From NCBI GenBank assembly GCA_016929305.1, contig JAFGJC010000476.1, positions 1 to 10,765 of the forward strand: a DNA stretch of 10,765 nt. The letters run 5' to 3'. How positions within the stretch are numbered: position 1 is the first letter of the stretch; each line of letters begins with the position of its first letter. This document shows positions 5,240 to 10,765 of the stretch, in pieces. Under the pieces are notes generated by a model. The model was not told the origin of the DNA, made no database searches, and worked only from the letters and a program-made list of their open reading frames with translations. The DNA is from a candidate division CSSED10-310 bacterium (GTDB lineage: Bacteria; CSSED10-310; JAFGJC01). Position numbers and translations under genes: made by a program.

Positions 5240-7636
5240 ATGATGGCATTTATCAGTGATTTTGCCAATATATTAGCAGCTTTCGGAACCGCTTTAATTG
5301 AGATACTTCCCTGGTGGGTGGCAATGGTCCTATTGGGACTGATTGCATTTCCCCTCGCCCGCAGGTTTTTTAAGTCCTTTCCCGATGAAGGATACATTTT
5401 CGCCAAGGGTTTGGGGCTGAGCCTTGCGTGTTTTATCAACTGGTGGATGTGTCATCTTTTACGATTCAGCATACTGTCCGTTCTGGTGTCAATTCTATTG
5501 GTCGCTGCCGCTTCAGTCCTGTTGAATCTCAAGAATTTCAAAGCCATCGGTGAGTTTTTTAAACAGCGCATGCGGCTGGTCATTGTCACGGAAATGATTT
5601 TTCTGGGTTCTTTTCTGCTGTTCGCTTTCATCCGAATGAACAACCCCGACATTGCATCTACGGAAAAGCTACCCGATTTTGCATTTCTTAACGGAATTGT
5701 CACCAGCGATCACTTTCCTCCCAAGGATCCCTGGTATGCCGGAAGCACCATCAACTATTTCTACTACGGGCACTATCAGATTGGATTTTTAACGAAATTA
5801 TCCGGAATACCCACCGAATACACCTACAACCTCGGTATTGCGTTCTTGTTTGCCATGACTCTTCTGGCGGCTTTCGGCGTGACCTATGCACTGACACGAA
5901 AACTATCATATGGATTCCTCGGCGGATTGTTCGTTGCATTTATCGGGAATCTGGACGCGTTTTTCCAGTTTGCGGATAAAGTTCTGTTTGGAGCGGAGAA
6001 GTTTTATCCGTTCAACTGGTTTAACTGGTGGATGAGTTCCCGGGTCATTGTTCGGGAGGGTGTCGATGTCACCATCAACGAGTTTCCGTTTTGGAGCTAT
6101 ATTCTGGGTGATCTTCATGCGCATGTAAATGTTGTACCGTTCTCAATCCTGGCGATGGCTGTTATGCTGGAATTATTCCGGAGTGCTTCCACCGGTTGGG
6201 GATTGCTCTCACGTAACGACTATTTCTACCGCATGATCATCGCTGCAATTGCTTTGGGTGTCATTCCGGCAGCGAATACCTGGGACACACCAACCTATTT
6301 CGGTTTTATGGTTATGGCGCTGGTGTTCGGCCGGCAGTTTGCTTTAAAAGGCACGAGCTCGACCTATTTCGGTTTTCTGCTGACACCATTTAAAGAAATT
6401 TATTATAAAATTGCAGCATTGGCAGTACCCAAAGACAGTACCAAAAAACATCCTCTTGCCAGAACATCATGGATTGAATGGGTCGAAAGCATGTCATCCG
6501 TGATTTTCGTAATAATGACCGCAGTTCTCATGTATATACCATTTCACATCTTCTTCCGCCCCAAAGGAACTCAGGGTATACGAGTTGTCAATCCCATTCA
6601 GTGGACACTTGCTGATGATTTCATCACCATATATGGATTTTTCTTTTCATGCTTCATCGTTTTTCTGGGCGGTTTGTTCTTGAGCAGAAGAACCGCGTTT
6701 TCAGAAAGATTGCGCCCCATTTTCGCGCTTTTCATGGTCAATATTTACCTTTTTTCGTTTGTTGTTTTTGGAACTTTCATGCTGTCTCTCTGTTTTACCA
6801 TGCTTATTTTTATGATGTTTATCCCTTTCAAGAGTGAGGAGAAGGATTCCAAAGAAACGTTTTTCGTACTTTTTATGGTGACGATCGTGCTTTTAATTCT
6901 TATCGGATGCGAATTTTTCTATCTCAAGGATGCATATGGTGGTGGCTTGGAGCGTCAGAACACCATCTTCAAGTTTTACTATCAGGCATGGATTTTCTGC
7001 GGGATTGCTTCAGCATATGCTGTTTACTGGTATCGCAAAAATACTGATAAATTCGATTTCCGAGCCGGATCGATCCTGATGTTTTTATTTATCCTGACGC
7101 TGGGATTTCCGATTTTCGGTACGACGGTCAAGTGCAATCACTTTGCGTCCTTAAACGAAAAATCCGCAAATCCCTATAGTAAATATACCATGGAAGGCAT
7201 TTATTACATGTCCTGGCGGTATAAGGGTGATTATCAGACGATTCAATATCTCAAAAAACATGCGCAACCGAATGACCGGGTTTTGGAAGCTACCGGCCCT
7301 GCATTTTCGCACTACAGCCGGATATCCGCATCCACAGGGCTCAGCACAATTGTCGGCTGGGCAAATCACGAAAACATCTGGCGTGACGGGACATGGGCGA
7401 AAGTGAACAAGCGAGTTCAGGATGTTAAGGAAATTTATTCGACCCACAGTGTGCAGCGAGCACGCGAATTACTGGATGAATATAAAATCAACTATGTATT
7501 GGTAGGTATACTGGAGCGGGAACAGTACAAGGATGCGGATTTCTTGAAGTTCGGCACGTTCATGGAAAAACTGCTGGAATTGACGGATTCTGATAATCAG
7601 ACAACGTATCTCTATAAATACACAAGTGATTTTTAA
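5240..7636 (+). CDS. DUF2298 / Chlor_Arch_YYY (TIGR03662) family membrane protein, single-domain class
   Basis: This 798-residue, very hydrophobic protein fits the single-copy class of TIGR03662/PF10060 (usually 700-900 residues). Family landmarks, in order, are an EKLPDFAFLN then FPPKDPW loop, the diagnostic INYFYYGHY (Asn172 to Tyr179), EFPFWSYILGDLHAH (Asp291, His293, His295), NTWDTPTY (346-353), ERQNTIFKFY (571-580), and a hydrophilic C-terminal domain with GPAFSHYSR and GWANHENIWR (706-715). More than ten membrane segments lie between residues 20 and 630. The function of the family is not established. Its co-occurrence with Agl23-like proteins, plus acidic and His/Tyr-rich loops after the first membrane segments, suggest a GT-C-like glycosyl transferase or lipid-linked sugar handling role. 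The ATG at 5240 is followed directly by a second ATG; AGGA lies 10 bases upstream. The downstream gene follows after 18 bp and carries a paralogous domain. Confidence 0.88.
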   Translation: MMAFISDFANILAAFGTALIEILPWWVAMVLLGLIAFPLARRFFKSFPDEGYIFAKGLGLSLACFINWWMCHLLRFSILSVLVSILLVAAASVLLNLKNFKAIGEFFKQRMRLVIVTEMIFLGSFLLFAFIRMNNPDIASTEKLPDFAFLNGIVTSDHFPPKDPWYAGSTINYFYYGHYQIGFLTKLSGIPTEYTYNLGIAFLFAMTLLAAFGVTYALTRKLSYGFLGGLFVAFIGNLDAFFQFADKVLFGAEKFYPFNWFNWWMSSRVIVREGVDVTINEFPFWSYILGDLHAHVNVVPFSILAMAVMLELFRSASTGWGLLSRNDYFYRMIIAAIALGVIPAANTWDTPTYFGFMVMALVFGRQFALKGTSSTYFGFLLTPFKEIYYKIAALAVPKDSTKKHPLARTSWIEWVESMSSVIFVIMTAVLMYIPFHIFFRPKGTQGIRVVNPIQWTLADDFITIYGFFFSCFIVFLGGLFLSRRTAFSERLRPIFALFMVNIYLFSFVVFGTFMLSLCFTMLIFMMFIPFKSEEKDSKETFFVLFMVTIVLLILIGCEFFYLKDAYGGGLERQNTIFKFYYQAWIFCGIASAYAVYWYRKNTDKFDFRAGSILMFLFILTLGFPIFGTTVKCNHFASLNEKSANPYSKYTMEGIYYMSWRYKGDYQTIQYLKKHAQPNDRVLEATGPAFSHYSRISASTGLSTIVGWANHENIWRDGTWAKVNKRVQDVKEIYSTHSVQRARELLDEYKINYVLVGILEREQYKDADFLKFGTFMEKLLELTDSDNQTTYLYKYTSDF

Positions 7637-7640
7637 TTTC

Positions 7641-7647
7641 GGGAGGA
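7641..7647 (+). promoter_or_regulatory. Ribosome-binding site of the GT39-DUF2298 gene
   Basis: GGGAGGA lies 7 bases before the ATG at 7655, inside the 18-bp gap after the preceding stop. The strong site and very short gap fix the start and argue for cotranscription with the DUF2298 gene. Confidence 0.75.
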
Positions 7648-7654
7648 ACAGCCG

Positions 7655-10600
7655 ATGGCGTCAACAGAGGTGCCGGAGATTATAAAACCGCCCAAAAAGA
7701 GAAACTGGCTGCTGATCTTGATCTTTCTGATCGGACTGGGTTTGCGATTGTACGGTATTCAATGGGGTATACCCCATTTTTTTCATCCTGATGAACGCCA
7801 AATAATGTTCAAAACAACGGATATCAACAAACACGACCTAAACCCGCATTTTTTTGCATATGGTTCATTTCCAATCTATCTGTTGAAAGGGGTTGTGATC
7901 GGCCTGGACGAAAGCAATAAACTCCTGCGAACCTGGATCAATCAAATCGATCTTTCGGAATCCACCAAACAGACACTCAACCGGTTTTTCGCTCCTGTCA
8001 ACAGTTTCAAGGGAATGACATTGACGGGCCGCGCCATCTCTGCACTGCTCTCGGCGTGGACAATCATCGTTGTTTTTGCTCTGGCTAAATTGATGTACAA
8101 ACCCAAAGTTGCCTACCTGTCTGCGTTTTTCTTTGCGGTCTCGGTCTTATCCATTCAACAGGCACATTTCTATGTCGTCGATGGTCCTCAGACATTTTTT
8201 ATTACATGTGCCATGCTTTTCATGGTGAAAACAGCAATCGGGGAGCGGTCCAGGGATTATTATTACGCGGGATTCTTCATCGGACTCGCTATGGCGACCA
8301 AATTCAGTACAACGCCAATATATTTAGCATATTTTATGGGGCACTTTCTGTCCGTTCTCAACGGGAATCGAAAGGGAGTCCTTCCATGGATTCATTGGAT
8401 TGGCGGTCTAGTGCTTTCAGTAGCTGTTATGACAGCCGGAATGCCTTTCTGGATTCTTGACCACGAAAAATGGTGGCGCGATATTCGCGAACAATCGAGA
8501 ATGGTCAGCGGAGCGGCCAGATTACCATATACGATCCAGTATGAGCATACGACACCTTTCTGGTTTCTGATTAAAAATATGGTCCTTTGGTCATTGGGCT
8601 TGCCGCTGGGCGTGGCTGCATTGATCGGTTTCGCCAGACATATCAAACGCTTTTTTTCAAAATCAACTGACGTGGCGAACCGTGTGGTGTTAATGTATAT
8701 CGTTCCCATTTTCATACTCAACAGTGTGTTCCAAGTTAAGTTTCTGCGGTATACCCTCCCATTGATACCATTTTTTGTTATATTTGCCGCAAAATGGCTC
8801 TATGATTTACAGAAACACAGCAGACCGGCAGTAAAATTAACCGGAAAAGTTATTACGGGTCTGGTCCTTATCGGAACCCTTCTATGGGCTATGGCTTTCA
8901 TGAATATCTATCGATATCCAAATACGCGTGTAGAAGCTTCGAATTGGGTCTACAGCGAAATTCCGGACGGAGCAAATATTCTTATAGAAAGCAACTGGGA
9001 TGATGCACTTCCGGTCGGAACAGACATGGGAAATCCCCGAAAATACAATTCAGATAAACTGGATATATACCGGGAACCTGATAATGAGGCGAAAGCTCGC
9101 GAAATGGCTCAAAAACTTGAATGGGCCGATATCATTATTCTCGCTTCCAAACGTCACTACGGTTCAGTATTGCGTGTACCTGACAGATATCCCGTTTCAG
9201 GAAATTTCTACAAATCACTCTTCACAGAAAAACTGGGCTTTAAATATGTACAGAGTTTCACAATGCCACCGCATTTGGGACCGATGAAATTCAGGGACGA
9301 TCTGGCGGATGAAAGTTTCAGGGTTTACGAGCATCCCAAGGTTTGTATTTTCCAAAAAGAAACAGGATTTAATTCAGATCAACTGCTTCCGTATCTTATC
9401 AATCCGCCACCTGATGTCCGAGCTATATCCTACAATCAGATCCTCACAGCAGAGCCATCCCTTGATATCGGACCTTCAATCAACTTTCCGGTCATTCGCT
9501 GGCTGATCACTTTGGAAATTCTAGGCATAGTGGTTTTTCCGATGGTTTTTCTTGTCTTCAACCGGTTCAATCACAAGGGTTATCCACTCGCTAAAGTTAC
9601 CGGGTTGCTGATTATTGGATACATCTGCTGGTTGCTGCCGAGTTTAAAAGTAGTACATTTCTCTCGATGTATGCTCTGGAATATTGTCGCTGTTACAGCA
9701 ATTTTGAATTGGCTGATATTCCAGAAGTATAAAGTGGAAATCAAAACGTTTCTTCGAAGATTCTGGTGGTCCATTGCCGGCTATGAGATTTTATTTCTGC
9801 TGGTATTCATGCTTTTTGCACTTCTGAAAAGTTACAATCCGGATATTTATTGGAGCGAAAGTTCTATGGATTTCGGATTTATCAACTCGATTCTTAGAGC
9901 GGATACTTTCCCGCCTCTCGATCCATGGATCGAGGGAGAAACGATCAACTATTATTATTACGGCCACTATTTAGCGGCTTTCGTTACCAAACTTGCAGGA
10001 GTCGATCCGTCATATGCCTATAATTTATTTTTTGCGACCATTCCGGCCTTGGTAGCACTGGCCGTTGCGTCAATCGTTATCACTCTAACAAGACGCATGT
10101 GGGCTGGTGTTTTGGCAGTTGTATTTACAATTATCATTGGGAATTTAGATGGTGTTGCCCAAACCGCTCAAATCATGCTCACCAAATATCGAAATACAAA
10201 TTACAGTCACTGGGCTGTATGGTTCCATGATTTTGTCGACGGTGAAAAATTCCAGTTATCCAATAAATTTACAACATTCATGAACTTTTCGGATTATAGT
10301 TTGAATCTTGGAAGATCCGACAATCATTTTCGTTTTTTCCGGTCAGCTCATGAACTCATTCAGCCCACTGTGCATGAATTTCCGTTCTGGAGTTATAATT
10401 TTATGGATTTGCATGCACATACCATTGCTACATTAATCTCTTCATTTGTACTCGCATTACATCTCGTACTCTTTAATAATAAGCGGCGCGGTATGCAGGT
10501 CTTCGGATCCGGATTAACGCGTTATCTGACTTTGGGAACATTATGTATTGCTCTTGGAGCATTATTCCCCACAAATTCCTGGGATTTTCCCACACATTGC

Positions 10601-10765
10601 CTGGTGATATTTTTTATTTTGAATATATTGCCGGCATCAAAAAGATATGATTCGTATGATCCGAATTTGTTTCGCATCAAACCAGGTCCTGATCCGGTCC
10701 CGGAACAATCAGGTAATGTCAGGATCGATCAGGATACATCTGAAATAGCGGAGACAGGATCGATC
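7655..10765 (+). CDS. GT39-like glycosyltransferase fused to a DUF2298 (Chlor_Arch_YYY) module, 3' end beyond the window
   Basis: The frame stays open for exactly 1037 codons to the window end. Residues about 18-425 form a GT39/ArnT/PMT-like GT-C transferase: a short basic N-terminus, a first membrane segment, HPDERQ with Asp46-Glu47 in the first outer loop, NPHFFAYGSFPIY (63-75), and QAHFYVVDGPQ (His171, Asp176). Such enzymes take sugars from polyprenyl-phosphate donors outside the cytoplasmic membrane. A hydrophilic region follows (about 425-605; WADIIILASKRHYGS, FRVYEHPKVCIFQK). From about residue 611 a DUF2298 module begins, with WSESSMDFGFIN, FPPLDPW, INYYYYGHY (764-772), EFPFWSYNFMDLHAH (Asp918, His920, His922) and NSWDFPTH (974-981). 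These align one by one with the preceding gene, so the two are paralogous. This matches the larger TIGR03662 class, described as an extra N-terminal region, two copies of the domain and TPR repeats; the second copy and TPRs, if present, lie downstream. Confidence 0.87.
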   Translation, partial: MASTEVPEIIKPPKKRNWLLILIFLIGLGLRLYGIQWGIPHFFHPDERQIMFKTTDINKHDLNPHFFAYGSFPIYLLKGVVIGLDESNKLLRTWINQIDLSESTKQTLNRFFAPVNSFKGMTLTGRAISALLSAWTIIVVFALAKLMYKPKVAYLSAFFFAVSVLSIQQAHFYVVDGPQTFFITCAMLFMVKTAIGERSRDYYYAGFFIGLAMATKFSTTPIYLAYFMGHFLSVLNGNRKGVLPWIHWIGGLVLSVAVMTAGMPFWILDHEKWWRDIREQSRMVSGAARLPYTIQYEHTTPFWFLIKNMVLWSLGLPLGVAALIGFARHIKRFFSKSTDVANRVVLMYIVPIFILNSVFQVKFLRYTLPLIPFFVIFAAKWLYDLQKHSRPAVKLTGKVITGLVLIGTLLWAMAFMNIYRYPNTRVEASNWVYSEIPDGANILIESNWDDALPVGTDMGNPRKYNSDKLDIYREPDNEAKAREMAQKLEWADIIILASKRHYGSVLRVPDRYPVSGNFYKSLFTEKLGFKYVQSFTMPPHLGPMKFRDDLADESFRVYEHPKVCIFQKETGFNSDQLLPYLINPPPDVRAISYNQILTAEPSLDIGPSINFPVIRWLITLEILGIVVFPMVFLVFNRFNHKGYPLAKVTGLLIIGYICWLLPSLKVVHFSRCMLWNIVAVTAILNWLIFQKYKVEIKTFLRRFWWSIAGYEILFLLVFMLFALLKSYNPDIYWSESSMDFGFINSILRADTFPPLDPWIEGETINYYYYGHYLAAFVTKLAGVDPSYAYNLFFATIPALVALAVASIVITLTRRMWAGVLAVVFTIIIGNLDGVAQTAQIMLTKYRNTNYSHWAVWFHDFVDGEKFQLSNKFTTFMNFSDYSLNLGRSDNHFRFFRSAHELIQPTVHEFPFWSYNFMDLHAHTIATLISSFVLALHLVLFNNKRRGMQVFGSGLTRYLTLGTLCIALGALFPTNSWDFPTHCLVIFFILNILPASKRYDSYDPNLFRIKPGPDPVPEQSGNVRIDQDTSEIAETGSI

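Noticed and set aside
8206..8721. Short open frames on both strands inside the GT39 module
   Set aside because: The main frame from 7655 is continuous through this region with conserved GT-C motifs, so these are shadows and not evidence of a frameshift.
10720..10765. Direct repeat CAGGATCGATC at 10720-10730 and 10755-10765
   Set aside because: It lies in the coding sequence for a hydrophilic linker (YDPNLFRIKPGPDPVPEQSG onward) and is short. It does not look like an attachment site or mobile-element end.
1..10765. tRNA, rRNA, CRISPR arrays, transposases or integrase genes
   Set aside because: None of their hallmarks (cloverleaf stems, regularly spaced short repeats, DDE or tyrosine-recombinase motifs) was seen; almost all of the window is occupied by assigned coding sequence.

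Overview
The window appears to come from a bacterial chromosome, probably an uncultured lineage. EngB, FolD and LarB are ordinary bacterial housekeeping or cofactor proteins, while the rest of the window holds large membrane proteins of families known mainly from Chloroflexi, some archaea and scattered other bacteria (TIGR03663/Agl23-like and DUF2298/'Chlor_Arch_YYY', TIGR03662). Base composition is moderate, with no strong GC bias. I cannot assign a phylum from the sequence alone.

Layout. Positions 1-267 (+) hold the 3' end of engB, a ribosome-assembly GTPase. Converging on it, with a 21-bp overlap, is a minus-strand pair: folD (993-1919) followed by larB (247-996), joined by a 4-bp ATGA stop/start overlap. 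Positions 1920-2087 are a compact divergent control region. Two candidate -35 hexamers lie back to back there in a perfect GTCAA-GGG-TTGAC palindrome. From 2088 to the window end, three large genes run on the plus strand with gaps of 71 and 18 bp, probably as one operon.

The operon. The first gene (1026 aa) is an Agl23-like GT-C-type membrane protein with a C-terminal extension of six NHL repeats, enough for one complete six-bladed beta-propeller. The second (798 aa) is a single-domain DUF2298 membrane protein with the diagnostic Tyr-rich YYGH loop. The third (at least 1037 aa, running off the window) joins an N-terminal GT39/ArnT-like glycosyltransferase to a DUF2298 module that is clearly paralogous to the second gene. 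So both known architectural classes of DUF2298 protein sit directly beside their usual genomic partner TIGR03663.

Working together. FolD supplies one-carbon folates, and LarB makes the first intermediate of the nickel-pincer nucleotide cofactor. They look cotranscribed, but nothing visible links them to the membrane operon. The membrane operon most likely builds or transfers a lipid-linked sugar at the outer face of the cytoplasmic membrane. Its chemistry and product are unknown, and it is the most interesting part of the window. No RNA genes, CRISPR arrays, insertion sequences or convincing intrinsic terminators were seen.
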